A stretch of DNA of 64,000 bases from Merluccius polli (taxonomy: Eukaryota > Chordata > Actinopteri > Gadiformes > Merlucciidae), in assembly GCA_030340625.1 (NCBI GenBank), contig JAOPHQ010000588.1, positions 124,001 to 188,000 on the forward strand, read 5' to 3'. The notes beneath the pieces are model-generated. The model was not told the origin of the DNA, made no database searches, and saw only the letters and a program-made list of their open reading frames with translations. How positions within the stretch are numbered: the first letter of the stretch is position 1; every line of letters begins with the position of its first letter. This document shows positions 31,813 through 43,508 of this stretch, piece by piece. Position numbers and translations under genes: made by a program.

Positions 31813-32428
31813 TACTAATATACATACTGTATATTATATTATACAAATACCCTCTTTCTTCTTAAAACCTTATCATCACACATCCACATCCATTGTGTGG
31901 ATGTTTTTTATTAACACAAATCATTACACAGCAATATATCTTACAGGCCCTGGCATATTGATTGCAACTGTCTGCATCCTTCGGTCTGCATTCAATCTCT
32001 CACACGACACACATTAAAAAATGTAATTGTTGTTCTTAGTATGAAAACGGCACAGGTACAAATAATACACAACATTGTGAGAGCAGCATGTGGTGTTCAA
32101 TATTTGGATTTACATTAATTACTATTAAAGTTATGGCTATGGTATCATTTGTGTGCCCTGATTTAAGGCTTTTTGCTGATAGGTTACTACATAACCTACA
32201 CAAATGAATACAGAGCCAACAGCACAAAAGCAAGAAAACATCCTTTATTCATCCATCTCGATTTTAACATTTCCTCTATCCAATGGTATTTCCTGATGCT
32301 CTGATCCAATCGCCTATGTATTCCATTTAAGAAATGTGATTAAAGAGAAGAGATCTTTTTACTGTCAGCCTAACTGTTATTTAAACCAGGTGCTTTGTCC
32401 TTTTCCTTTCCCTTTCACCTCCCTTCAC

Positions 32429-32484
32429 TCCTCCTCCTCCTCCTCCTCCTCCTCCTCCTCCTCCTCCTCCTCCTCCTCCTCCTC
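32429..32484. repeat. (TCC)n microsatellite
   Basis: About 18 uninterrupted TCC units. The glutamate-rich minus-strand ORF across it is an artefact. Confidence 0.95.
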
Positions 32485-33071
32485 AGGTTGAAGCTGCTGC
32501 CATATTAAGACCAGCTCCCAGGGGAACATAAGCAACATAACACGATGCTTCCTGTGTGCTAACTTTAAATGACAAGTCAAAAATACCATATACTGTGCAA
32601 GGCTTTTTAAAACGCAGCTGAGGGATGCTTTACAAATTGCCATTCAACACTTAAAATACAAGTGTCTATACAGCTTATGATGAGTAGAGCGAATCAGCTG
32701 TTTATTATTGCTCACTCGGTGCATCTGAATGGAGGAGACAAAATAATTCTCAGCTCAGTCAGGACCCTACAAACCAGAGGAGGCTGGTCCATAGAGGCAA
32801 AGGAGGTTGCACTATCTCTATTTTTGAGAGGCAAGAGGGAGATCAAAACATAGAAAAGAGTAATTGGTTGAAATAAACCATTACCAAATCTCAATACCAT
32901 TGACAAAATATTTTTTTCTCTTCGTCGACTAAGCCATCCATCCATCCAGCTTCACATGTGAGCTGTCTGACATCCTGTCACACCGCGGTGAGGTTTGTCT
33001 GCTAAAAATCTCCATTTCAGGGTCCCCTCCAAGAAGCTGGCGCCTCGGTTCGTGGGTCCGTTCACCATCAC

Positions 33072-36000
33072 ACACATCTCTGAACCCCTCAAAATGCACA
33101 TAAACGAGCACAGGGAACACATACGTTTTTATTTATTCAAGTCACCATCCCAAACACTGATTTTGGGACAGCCATGGCTGTTTCACGACAACCCCCATGT
33201 AAACTGGAGAACGGGAGAAATTATGGGATGGGGGGAGGACTGTGTTGGTGATTGTTTTGACGTCTCAACTCAGGGGAGAGATGTAACTGTGGCTAACCTT
33301 ACCTCTGCTAACTCCGCCATAGACTCCGAGTACCCGGACTTGAGCTCCGTGCCCTCCTGCTACCACCACCTTCGGGAGGTTTTTAGTAAGACTAAGGCCA
33401 TGTCACTCCCTCCTCATCGGCCATATGACTGTGCCATTGAACTGATTCCAGGCTCCACCATTCCCAAGGGCCGCCTGTACTCGGTCTCTGGGCCAGAGAG
33501 GGAGGCCATGCGAGAGTACATCGGGACCTCACTGAAGGCGGGGTTGATCCGCTCATCATCATTACCAGCAGGTGCCGGTTTCTTTTTTGTGGGCAAGAAG
33601 GATGGGTCCCTAAGACCTTGCATAGACTACAGTCCCCTCAATGACATTACAATAAAAAAACGTTACCCACTTCCTCTCATGTCTTCCGTGTTTGACCAGC
33701 TCCAGCAGGCCAAAGTTTTCACTAAACTAGACCTACGCAATGCTTACCATCTGATCAGAATAAGAGACGGTGACGAGTGGAAAACGGGGTTTAATACCCC
33801 AAGCGGTCATTATGAGTACCTGGTCATGCCTTTCGGGTTAACCAACGCGCCTGCTGTGTTCCAAGCAATGATTCATGAGGTACTTAGGGATTTTCTTGAC
33901 CATTTTGTTTATGTATACCTTGATGACATTCTCATTTACTCCCCTGACCTTGACACACACCAGGACCATGTAACTAAAGTACTAAAAAGACTGCTGGAAA
34001 ACAAACTCTATGTCAAAGCTGAAAAGAGTGAGTTCCATGCCAACACCGTCTCCTTCCTGGCTTCATTGTAGCCCCTGGAAGAGTGCAGATGGACCCGGCT
34101 AAAATTAGCGCTGTGGCTGAGTGGCCCACACCTGATAGCCGTAAAAAGGTTCAGCAGTTCCTCGGTTTTGCTAACTTTTACAGACGGTTCATCAAAGGCT
34201 TTAGTGCAATAGCTGCCCCGCTCCATGCTCTTACTTCCCTTACTACCACGCTCTTACTTGCGTTTCCACTGGTCTCCAGGGGTGGAGACAGCCTTCCAGA
34301 CCCTCCCATCCTCACCATGCCAGACCCACAGCGACAGTTCGTGGTCGAGGTAGACGCGTCCAACGAAGGGATTGGGGCAGTCCTCTCTCAACGGTCAGAG
34401 CAGGATGGGAAGATGCATCCCTGTGCCTTCATGTCACGGCGGCTGTCCAAAGCGGAGCGGAACTATGATGTCGGCAACCGGGAGCTACTGGCGGTCAAGG
34501 TTGCCCTGGAAGAGTGGAAACACCGGCTTGAGGGGGCAAACCATCCATTCACTGTCTGGACTGATCACAAAAACCTTGAATATATCAGAAAAGCCAAGAG
34601 ACTCAACTCCGGTTTTCTTTTTCTCTCTCTTACAGGCCGGGGTCCCGCAACGGCAAGCCAGACGCCCCGTCTCGACTCTTTGACCCCGAGCCTGTTGCCA
34701 AGGAACCAGAGACTATCCTCCCACGAACCTGTGTGGTTGGAGCGGTGACTTGGCAGATAGAAAATGAGGTTAAGCAGGCTAATGGTGAGGCTCCGCCACC
34801 TAGTGGGTGCCCAGAGAATTGTTCGTTTGTCCCGGTTGAGTTGCACCCACAGGTGATCCACTGGGCCCACACCTTGCTGCTTTCCTGCCATCCGGGAGTT
34901 CGAAGGACTATGTTCGCCATCTCTCGGAGGTTCTGGTGGCCATCCATGGAGCCCGGGGTCCGGGAGTACATAGAGGCATGTTTGGTCTGCGCCCGTAACA
35001 AGACGTCCTCCAGGTCACGCATGGGGCTCTTACAGCCGCTCCCCATCCCCTCCAGACCGTGGTCTGACATCTCCATGGACTAAGTCACGGGGCTCCCAGT
35101 GTCATAAGGTAACACCACTGTCCTCACAGTGGTGGATAGATTTTCCAAAATGGCTAGATTCATTGCTCTGCCAAAACTGCCCTCCGCCAAGGAAACGGCG
35201 GAGATCATGATGAACAATGTTTTCAGGATTCATGGATTTCCCAAGGACATAGTATCCGACCGGGGGCCCCAGTTTGTTTCCCGGTTCTGGAGGGAGTTCT
35301 GTCGACTCATCGGAGCTAAGGCCAGCCTGACCTCCGGATATCACCCGGAGGTGATATCCGGAATCCCTCTACATGGAGCAAGCACCTGGTCTGGGTCGAA
35401 TATGCCCACAACTCACTGCCCACCTCAGCCACAGGTTTTTCACCGTTTGAATGTGTATTTGGTTACTTGCCCCCTGTTTTTGCAGACAACGAGCCTGAAG
35501 TGTCTGTGCCCTCCGCCCATGCTGTAGTTTGTCGTTGTCGCCGTATCTGGGCGGCCGCCCGGCAGGTGTTAATTCGACAAGGGGACCGAGTCAAGAAAGC
35601 GGCAGACCGCAAGAGACAACCCGCTCCAGCCTACCAGCCAGGTGAGAGGGTGTGGCTGTCTGCTAAAAATCTCCATCTCAGGGTCCCCTCCAAGAAGCTG
35701 GCGCCTCGGTTCGTGGGTCCATTCCCCATCACCAAGATCATTAGTCCCGCGGCCGTCCGCCTTCGCCTGCCTCGATCCCTCCGTGCTCACCCGACCTTCC
35801 ATGTAAGCCAGATCAAACCGGCCAAGGAGAGTCCCATGGTCCCAGCTGTCACACCTCCGCCGCTGCCAGAAGTGGTAGACGGCGGCCCAGTCTACAAGGT
35901 CAAGCAGTTGCTGGCAGTACGCAGCCGGGGTAGACAATACCTGGTGGACTGGGAAGGATACAGACCAGAGGAGAGACAGTGGATCCCCTCCCGCTACATA

Positions 36001-36105
36001 GTAGACCCTAGTCTAATAGAGGATTTTCATAGGGACCACCCTGAACAACCTGGGCCGTCAGGAGTCGGCCCTAGAGGGGGGGGGGGTACTGTCACACCGC
36101 GGTGA
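33072..36105 (+). pseudogene. pol: Decayed chromovirus pol
   Basis: In order: protease C-terminal half (LILGQPWL), RT with the YLDD motif (about 33913-33930), a frame break at about 34070, RNase H (VEVDAS, about 34345; WTDHKN), a frame break near 34620-34735, the integrase zinc module (to about 35080), an in-frame stop at 35081-35083, the integrase core with SDRGPQF, then a rearranged piece at 35333-35362, the C-terminal region and a chromodomain (VYKVKQLLAVR ... YLVDWEGY, about 35895-36000). Homologous throughout to the intact pol at 24627-27977 but clearly from a different family. At least three frame breaks make it noncoding. Confidence 0.9.
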
Positions 36106-36742
36106 GGTTTGTCTTGTTCTGGGTTTTATTTTGTCTTGTGACTTCCTGTTTTATTTAGAAAATGATCTCCCCTCTCGTTTCAGATCACTTGCCCTTCCTC
36201 ATGTGTCACCAGTCTGATTGTCTTCCCTGATTCCTGATTGTGTTCACCTGTTCCCCATTGCCCTCATGTGTCTTATAGTCTGCGTCTCCCTTTGTCTTCT
36301 GCCAGAGTGTTTCGTTCCTGTCGTTCACCCAAGCCAGTTGCCACAGCCCAAGTCTTGTCTCTGTTTCATCTTGAAGTGTTTGTATTCTTTTCCTCCAGGC
36401 GAGTGATTTTGTGTTTATAGTTTTCATAGTTCCTACCTAGTTTCATAGTGTGTTTTAGCCTCCCTTGGAGTGAATTTTTGTTCTAGTGTAGCATCTTAGA
36501 CATAGTCTGAGCCTCCGTTTATGAAGGAGAGCCCTTTTGTTTTGTATCTTTAGCATTTAGCATTTGTCGTCCCTCCCTTTTGGAGTGGTTTTTGTTTCTC
36601 GTTTTTTCATATTAGACTCGTAGTATAATTTTCATAGCCGTTTTTATTTAATCACCTTGTCCTGAGGTCTAGAAGCATTAATAAAGTCCACTCATTGATC
36701 TACGCTCTGCATCTGAGTCCTCTTTATAGTCCAGGCCTGACA
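36090..36742 (+). repeat. 3' LTR of the rearranged chromovirus
   Basis: 653 bp, TGTCACACCGCGG to CAGGCCTGACA, preceded by the polypurine tract AGAGGGGGGGGGG (36073-36086) and carrying AATAAA at about 36680. Its first 25 nt equal 32976-33000. Confidence 0.92.
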
Positions 36743-36747
36743 CATCC

Positions 36748-37665
36748 TTGTGGAGAAGAAGACTTCTGCAGCGCTCTGGGGCCACCAACTCCTCAACTCA
36801 CCATCTCTTATCAACTCTTAATCATTTTGGTTGAGCCCTCCAATACCCTTCCTCTACTCTCCATCTGAATCAGCCAAACCAGCACAGCACTGTATTTTTT
36901 GTTCAATACATTTTGTTCTCAAATTAGTGCATGTTTTTCAAATGGTAGATGCCATCATTACTAGATGGTTCGATCATATGAATGCTAGTTTTGTATATGC
37001 AAAGTAGTCTGCATTTGTCACTAGTCACACAAAAAATGCCAACACTACACAGTATGAGTATGACTTGTACAATGTGTGTGTGTTTTGTGTGTGTGTTCTT
37101 CGTGGTCTTTTATAAAATACATTGTGGGATCGTAAAGAATGTTGACTACTTCAAAACATAATTTATTTGATGAATAAATGCTTTGTATACAAAAAAAGAT
37201 GCCTCTTTTCCTCCCCAATTTCTAAAGTCACCAGCCTCCACTGCTACAGGCGGTGATGACTAAAGCCCTATGCATATAACACACACACATACAGTACACA
37301 CTCACACACAGACATACATACGCACTCCAACACACAAACACACGCATACACCCATGCACACACATGCACAAACATACGCTGATATATTTTGAGGCACACA
37401 TTCCCTATACAGGATTAAAGTACATGAACATGGGTTCGTGTTTCATCACATATTTCTTTTCACTGTCTAGTGACATGCGGCAATAAAACATTCCTCAAAG
37501 CTTCAGTAGAAATCATGTCAAGGCAGGGGAGGGCCGGCCTCCATTTTGGGGATTGAGTTGATGATGGCTGACTCTCTGGAGCAGATATGCCCATTCAAGC
37601 TCCCAGTTTCCTCTACCAGCCTTAGCGTAACATCAGGCTCACACAGTTTCCTCTAGCAGCCTTAA
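36748..37665. other. Intron sequence without recognised element
   Basis: CA-rich simple sequence at 37277-37380 and GT-rich at 37072-37100. No conserved ORF or transposon ends. Confidence 0.45.
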
Positions 37666-38705
37666 AGGTACAGTGTGTAAAATTTAGCGGTGAGGTTGCA
37701 GATTACAACAAACTGAATACCTCCCTCTCACCTCTCCCTTTCCAACGACGTAGGAGAAGCTACGGTGGCCTGTACTGGCCTGTAAGTTGCCAGTAGGTAC
37801 TAGGGGTGCAATATTGTTTAAGTCTGTTATAGTTTCCACCAATGTACACATATCGAAAGTCACCTGTATTATATACAGTCTATGTACGTTACATTCACAC
37901 TGGAGCTCCACTGGCCACACAGTTTTTTTTACCTGCTTTTACTGTTGTAGAGCTAGCGGGATACATTTCTTAACAGTGATTTTAATATTATATATTATAT
38001 CCATTTGGAATGTTTTGTAACGTGAGACGTATCTGGTTTAATTGCACTTTAGTTAGGCTATTGATTAGGGCAGGGTACTTTGTAATTTGTCTATTGTGTA
38101 GAAATATAGACCAAACGATGGCTCTATAGAGAGGAGTGCTGCTGCCCGACGGTTACACTTGGAAGCCCCGTCTCCTGGGCAGGTAGACACCGCTAGACAC
38201 ACGGTGTCTAGCGGTGTCTAACTTAAAAAAACACTTTCAAACTACATAGCCCTATCTGCTATTGAAATAATCTTAATACACCACCACAGTAGCACTATGC
38301 TGCTATAAATGTCATTTTCGGTTTTGATGTCAGGACGTCCCTGGCGGGCGGACATTACTGTAAAAAGTATCGAAGGCGGGGGAACTCCGTCCCCCTGGGC
38401 CAGCTACTAAATGTTGGCGACCGAACCTATTTAGTCTCAACAACAATATGCAATGGCGAAGGCTTTATTTCTCTAGAGCCGTTTGTCGGTTCTGGGCTAC
38501 TGTTGAAACATGGCAACATAGTGGCTTCTGTGGAAGGTGACCTGCTCCCCATGTAAATATAAACGGCTCATTCTAAGTGAACGAAAACACAACGATAATT
38601 ATTTTCAGGTCATTATACACTAATGAAAACATACTTAGGAATATTATATTCAATTTCTGCCAAGTTTGTTCCACTAGAGGCCACGAAATACTACACTTTG
38701 GACCT
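37666..38705. mobile_element. TTAA-targeting DNA transposon, non-autonomous, 1,040 bp
   Basis: Flanked by TTAA at 37662-37665 and 38706-38709. Inverted ends are AGGTACAGTGTGTA on the left and the complement of AGGTCCAAAGTGTA on the right. TTAA targets fit Kolobok or piggyBac; I cannot choose between them without a transposase. It contains a perfect 17-bp hairpin at 38184-38220. Confidence 0.85.
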
Positions 38706-39525
38706 TTAACAGAGCATCACACTTGTGTTTTTTATTATATTCACTGTTTTTTTAATAATTCTGAAAATGTCAATGGTTGAATGTAAAACTGCTTGAGGAG
38801 TTGGATTGTGTAATAATGAATGCTAAGGTTGAGCAAAGACCAAACTATTAAACTGCCAGTGAACCCAAAATCGTGTTTTTGGTTTTCAACGTGTGTTGTA
38901 TGAGTGTTGTATGATCTTGAACATAATTGTCTATGCCATTTGGAACTGCTACTGAAATAATACTGTCATTTAGAAAAAAACAGGTGTAAAATCATATGTT
39001 TTTGCCAGTCTCCGCAAACCAGTTTGTGAACGTTCTACTCTGCCTCGAAATCAAGTCCCATTTTTTTCATGATGTCGTCACGAAGAAGGAAGAGCTCGCA
39101 CTCAATGATGCGTAACTATCTTAAAAAAAGTATCACAAATTTGCCATGAGCTGTAACCATGGAGATAACACGTCCCCCCTCCCCCCTTCAACTCTCACCC
39201 CAAAACACTTTTTTTAAATCTCAGTGTTTGAATTTGAGCTGAAATAGGGGGGTTAACTTTCACCAGAGCTATTATAGAGAGAGAGCTATGCCACTCCTGT
39301 TGACCATAATGTGACAGATCTAAGATACTTGCTTTGAAAGTTATCAGATGAATTGGACAGCACATGGGAGAAATCTTTGTGTCAGAAAGCTATAAAGTAG
39401 TATAAAGAGCAACAAAGTACATGTAGGGAGAATGTCGTAGTGGATGAATGGGTCAAGCATAGGGTTTTTACCCAGGAGACTGGGGTTCGTGTCCTGAACC
39501 CTGTGTTGTTTTTAGACTTCATTTT

Positions 39526-39675
39526 GAGTTTTGTTAGATTTGCAGTTTGGTTAGTTTTAGGCAACATAACTACTTGGTTAGGTTTAGGCAACACAACTAC
39601 TTGGTTAGGTTTAGGGTTAGGGTTAGGCAACAAAACTACTTGGTTAGGTTTAGGGTTAGGGTTAGCTTTCTTGAC
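39526..39675 (+). repeat. Minisatellite with TTAGGG words
   Basis: Units of 'acaactacttggttaggttta' followed by one to three GGTTAG/TTAGGG words, about five units. The surrounding sequence (38710-40042) holds nothing else I recognise. Confidence 0.85.
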
Positions 39676-40042
39676 TGAAGGCAAACTTCTCCCATGTGCA
39701 ATTGGACAGCAGTGCTAAAAAAGTGAACGTAGCTTTAACATGTGGAGTAGTTGGCAGCTATCATGGCATTGAACGCAGTGCTCTCATGAATATCCATGAA
39801 GAAATTACCAAGATTGAATAATAATAGCAGTTTTCACCAAAATGGTTCAAATTTGTAATGTAATGCCATGAAAAAGTGTCTTCTTATCCACCGTCAGAAA
39901 ATGACCACGATGGCACATTTGAAAAATGATTACCTCGCTTAAGTGTTGATTTTTATAGAACGAACGGATGAGAATGAATGGCAGTTAATAAACAGGGCGC
40001 TTGTAAACGCTCAAGGTACGTGTCCACCCATCTGTGTATGGA

Positions 40043-40275
40043 GTGTATGGGGAGTGTGTGTGGTTGATGGCTGGTTTACAGCCTCACCTGGCCCGAGTCA
40101 GACTATTTAGACTCTGGGGCTGGGTGGGGCTGCACACCTGTGGTGCATGAGCAATCATGGCACCCAGGATAAACCAGCTATCACCACACACACTCAGGAG
40201 AGAGCCACTGTCATGGCAGCATGTACCATCTGCTCGGCGTATTACATCTCGCCATCTCCAATAGATGCGTTCTTC
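40043..40275 (+). repeat. Dispersed repeat, copy 2 (first copy at 3194)
   Basis: Same unit as 3194-3420, same orientation. Differences are scattered substitutions and a few short indels, so both are old members of one family. Confidence 0.75.
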
Positions 40276-41399
40276 AATCAACATCTACCTGTTTCCTGTG
40301 TCGGAGGGCCCCAGCAAAAGCCACTATGGTGGCGTGTGGCAGGAAGCAACTGCCACACCGTCATTTCCATGCCTCCCATTCATTGTGTATGTGAGCAGCT
40401 CTCCAATGCATTCTGGTAGTGTGGTGTTGAGTTTCGAGAGATTGGGTGTCTCGTCTACTTTATGCAAATGCGGGGCGTCTGGTGATACTTGCCGCCTCTG
40501 GAAACTCCCGAAAAACATTTAAACTAACTGTTGTCGATCTAAAATGAAAACAGATTCAGCAACTGCATGGCTTATTTATTTCCTAAAATGTTTTCATTTT
40601 AGTGTACTATTTAGCTGTTGAATGAGATCGTTTGTCAAAGGTGGCCGCCACGTTTGTCCAGTTTGAAATCCAAAAGCAGACAGCCCAGAACTGACAGCGT
40701 CGGTCCGATGACGTCCAATCAGATGCAGCCAGAAAGTGTTTGCGCGGGCTATTGCCCGTCCAATGGGGAAACAACAACAACCACATCATTACTAACGACC
40801 AATGGTGCAACTCTATCACTCAGTCACTCAGTGACAGAGTGTTGTGGATATAGGGCTGGCCTGCCGGTCCAACCAAAAAATATGTACGGTTGGGGTGGCC
40901 GATACACCGGTATGATGTTGTGCCACAACATGGATTTTGCAATACCGTCATCACCGTAATCAATCAAAATATATCAAAAATAAGGCATTTCATTTTCTTG
41001 TGGTCTTAATACTTGTCCTTATAGTAGGGGTGCAAGAAATACCCTAAAACTTGAAACACTATGGTATATATCTATGGAGATTCATTTATGCATCCAGGTA
41101 ATTGAACTTTCAACAAAAACTGGTTCTGGGATATGTTTAGTATGATAACGAGTTCCAACGTTCCATGGAGAGCAAAAAAAAGCCGATATGACACGAAGCT
41201 AAGTTTGCTGTTTTTAGCCGATTCTACCAAACTGCTATACGTTTGAGTGCTATGGGCAACTGACCTGGTAAAAAATTAAAAAATGTAATACATTTTTAAA
41301 GCACTTACAAGGCTAGAAAAAGCCTGACACTTCTTTGGTATTATAATGAGGGTCTTAACATATAAAACGAGGCATTGACAACTTCGTAAGTGTACAGAT
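40276..41399. other. Intron sequence with unresolved transposon ends
   Basis: Short hAT-like end words (TAGGGCTGGCC at about 40852, TAGGGGTGCAAG at about 41028) occur without clear partners or duplications. No gene. Confidence 0.35.
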
Positions 41400-41599
41400 A
41401 GTTTATTAAAAAGCATATTTTATACACAATACCTTCAGTAGTTCACCCGTCGACGCCATGTTTTTTTTAGGCTAAGTCGATTGACAAACACAGAGCTCGC
41501 GTGCAAGCACGCAAGTGTGTTAATGCGTAATTTTTTCTTAATCGAATTAAAATAAGATTGCGTTAACGCGTTATTATCATGCTAATTTTGACAGCCCTA
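41400..41599 (-). mobile_element. End of the hAT family seen at 6824
   Basis: Ends TTTTGACAGCCCTA with the internal GCGTTAACGCGTT word, matching the complement of the left end of the 6824-7436 element. The opposite end was not found. Confidence 0.5.
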
Positions 41600-41639
41600 C
41601 TTTATTTACATATTTACATTGTCTTTTGTTTGAACCTAG

Positions 41640-42068
41640 CGCTTTCTTAGTTTGAAACCTCAGGTAAACCTCCTAGTGTGTAGTCCTTTGCAGGCTGCCC
41701 ACTGTTAAACTCTCTTTAGTTACTTTTTATCCCTTTTGGGCAGGTGGTGATTGGTGTTGGGTTTTTGCACGGTTTTACGTTAGGTTCAGGGAGTGTAGGG
41801 AAGATGGTTTCCCGGAAGACTCACTTAATTCCATTGTGTGTTTGTTCATGGTCGGGAGCCAGGAAGTCTGCTTTTCTTTTTGAGTTAGGTAGACTTAGGT
41901 TTATTTTCTGTTTTGTTTTACACAGCATACACCCCCTACAACTACATAAACCACCACCTTGTTCAGTTTTGTTTCTGGAATACGGTAATAAACCCCTAAA
42001 CCGTCACCCTCTGTCTTGTCTCTTATTATGTTATGTTGTACCATCATTCTTCCCATGGACACATAACA
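41640..42068 (+). repeat. Probable retroviral-type LTR, 3' end intact
   Basis: The left edge is uncertain. It holds a polyadenylation signal (GGTAATAAACCCC, about 41985-41995) and ends GGACACATAACA six bases before a tRNA-Pro-type primer-binding site. The internal region is replaced after about 42120 by the end of a different transposon. No paired LTR is in the window. Confidence 0.55.
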
Positions 42069-42074
42069 TAATAA

Positions 42075-42113
42075 TGGGGGCTCGTCCGGGATTTGAACCC
42101 GGGACCTCTCGCA
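42075..42113 (+). other. Primer-binding site extended through a 3' tRNA-Pro half
   Basis: Starts TGGGGGCTCGTCCGGGAT, the classic tRNA-Pro primer site, but complementarity continues for 21 more bases (to CTCTCGCA). It covers the T arm and variable loop to the 3' side of the anticodon loop of vertebrate tRNA-Pro as I remember it. Read on the minus strand it is a tRNA 3' half ending CCCCCA, i.e. with the post-transcriptional CCA, so it was copied from mature tRNA and is not a tRNA gene. Confidence 0.75.
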
Positions 42114-42120
42114 GTAACAG

Positions 42121-42192
42121 GTGTAAATTGACACTTTTTAACCTACACCCTCCAGCCAAGAAGAATCGAGTATTCACCCAGACCATGGTATA
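42121..42192 (-). mobile_element. End of a TTATACCATGGT-type DNA transposon
   Basis: The complement of this stretch reads TTATACCATGGTCTGGGTGAA onwards and matches the left end of the element at 54946 for about 70 bp. It directly adjoins the extended primer-binding site. Confidence 0.7.
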
Positions 42193-42682
42193 AGTATGTG
42201 TATGTAGTATTGTTTTGTGTAAGTTAAGATTTTTGCAGGCTTAATTAATGTGGCCGAGGTTCCGGGTTCATTGTTACTACAAACATACGACCAATCAGCT
42301 CTGAATTATCTGTGAATTAAAAGTTCCTTTCGGCTTTTGATTGAGAACTGATTTCATGTCTCATTGTGTTTAAGTGTTGTGTTTCATGATTTTCTCTTTA
42401 TTTCTAATAATGAGACTCATATCAATGTGTATACTACACGTAGGCTACATATGCTTCACTTGTATCATTGTGTATTTTCTGGGTGGCTTTGTGAATAAAT
42501 AACGCAGCTGACTATGTGTCACCGCTGCATGTAACAATATTGCCATGGTGTAGGAGTCAAGCATATTTTTTTTATCAATGTAGCGAGTTGCGAGTTAAGT
42601 GTAGCACAGAGCATTTTTTTTCTCAGCACCCCCTGCTGAGAACATGTTCCTGCGGCTATGGTCACTTCCTCATTCTGCAATA

Positions 42683-42770
42683 TAGCTGTATATGTACTTG
42701 TCTTTGTATTTGTGTATCTGTGTCCTGTGAAGCACCTTGTAACTTTGTTGTTTTAAAAGGTGCTATATAT
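42683..42770 (+). repeat. LINE 3' tail (L2-type)
   Basis: 'gtgaagcaccttgtaacttt' plus 'aaaaggtgctatata' forms the stem-and-AATAAA-like tail seen in fish L2-group LINEs. It is nearly identical to 56880-56945. Confidence 0.55.
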
Positions 42771-42980
42771 AGACCAGGGGGGGGTATACTACGAAGCTCG
42801 CTGAACATACCCAGGCTTTCTTTGGATAACCTGGATCGACAAATACGAAACTCGCGATCAGAGTTAAACGGTTCCACGAAGCTCACTTACGAGTCACTTT
42901 GTCAAGCCAGGTTTTCCGCTTTAGTTTCAATGCACGTTCACATAAAAAGGGCGTAACCCAACGTTATTCACCTTGACGAA

Positions 42981-43154
42981 ATGGATCCGACGGAGCGAAC
43001 ACAGGCTATGTATGTCACTCAGGAGGAGCAAGTAGTGATTATGAACTCATACGAGGAGTTAAAGAAGCAAATAACGGCAAGGGGCAATACAGTTGCCCAT
43101 AATAAGGCTAGGGAGGCGTGCTGGCAAAAAATAGCAGATTCTGTGAATGCGTGA
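42981..43154 (+). pseudogene. Myb/SANT-like protein start of the Harbinger element
   Basis: ATG followed by 57 codons to a TGA: MDPTERTQAMYV, then EEQVVIMNSYEELK and ACWQKIADSVNA. This is the N-terminal Myb/SANT-like (NAIF1-type) helix region used by Harbinger elements for nuclear import and DNA binding of the transposase. The TGA falls where a splice donor (GC|GTGAAA) would be expected, so it could be a first exon. No downstream exon is recognisable. Confidence 0.6.
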
Positions 43155-43508
43155 AAAGATTCTGCATAGCCTAATTGTCTAAACATAAAAATGCCAAATG
43201 CAGAATTGTTCACCATTAATCCCAATAGAGTGCATATGATTGCAAAATGCAAAAGCAACCTCCAACTTGCTTTATTGTGTAATTTAGGGAATTCATTTCA
43301 AATACATCCTATATGTAAGGAACGTATTGCATGTGCTGGAAGGTAGCGACGGTTGTGTGGTGGATTAGTATGTGAGCTGAACGCCAGCGACCGGGGTTCA
43401 TATCTTGCCTGTCCATCATCATGCCTTTTACCCCCATCTAGATTACCAAACTGGATAATTCCATAACATTAATGAATAAGTATTTCATATGACATAAGAA
43501 ATAGAATT

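Larger units (their letters stand above)
32976..36742 (+). mobile_element. Chromovirus with scrambled 5' half, intact outer ends
   Basis: Perfect CATCC duplications (32971-32975, 36743-36747) flank it. The 3' LTR is complete but only the first 25 nt of the 5' LTR remain (32976-33000). They join a copy of 35662-35732 (three mismatches by eye), which joins the protease region at about 33072. R, U5, the primer-binding site and gag are missing. Junction microhomologies are GTCT and about CCATCAC. The integrase region is also damaged (stop at about 35081; palindromic lesion at 35333). Confidence 0.88.

Noticed and set aside
42075..42113. A tRNA-Pro gene or pseudogene on the minus strand
   Set aside because: Only the 3' half is present, it includes the CCA that nuclear tRNA genes lack, and it sits six bases after an LTR end. 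A reverse-transcribed primer copy explains this better.
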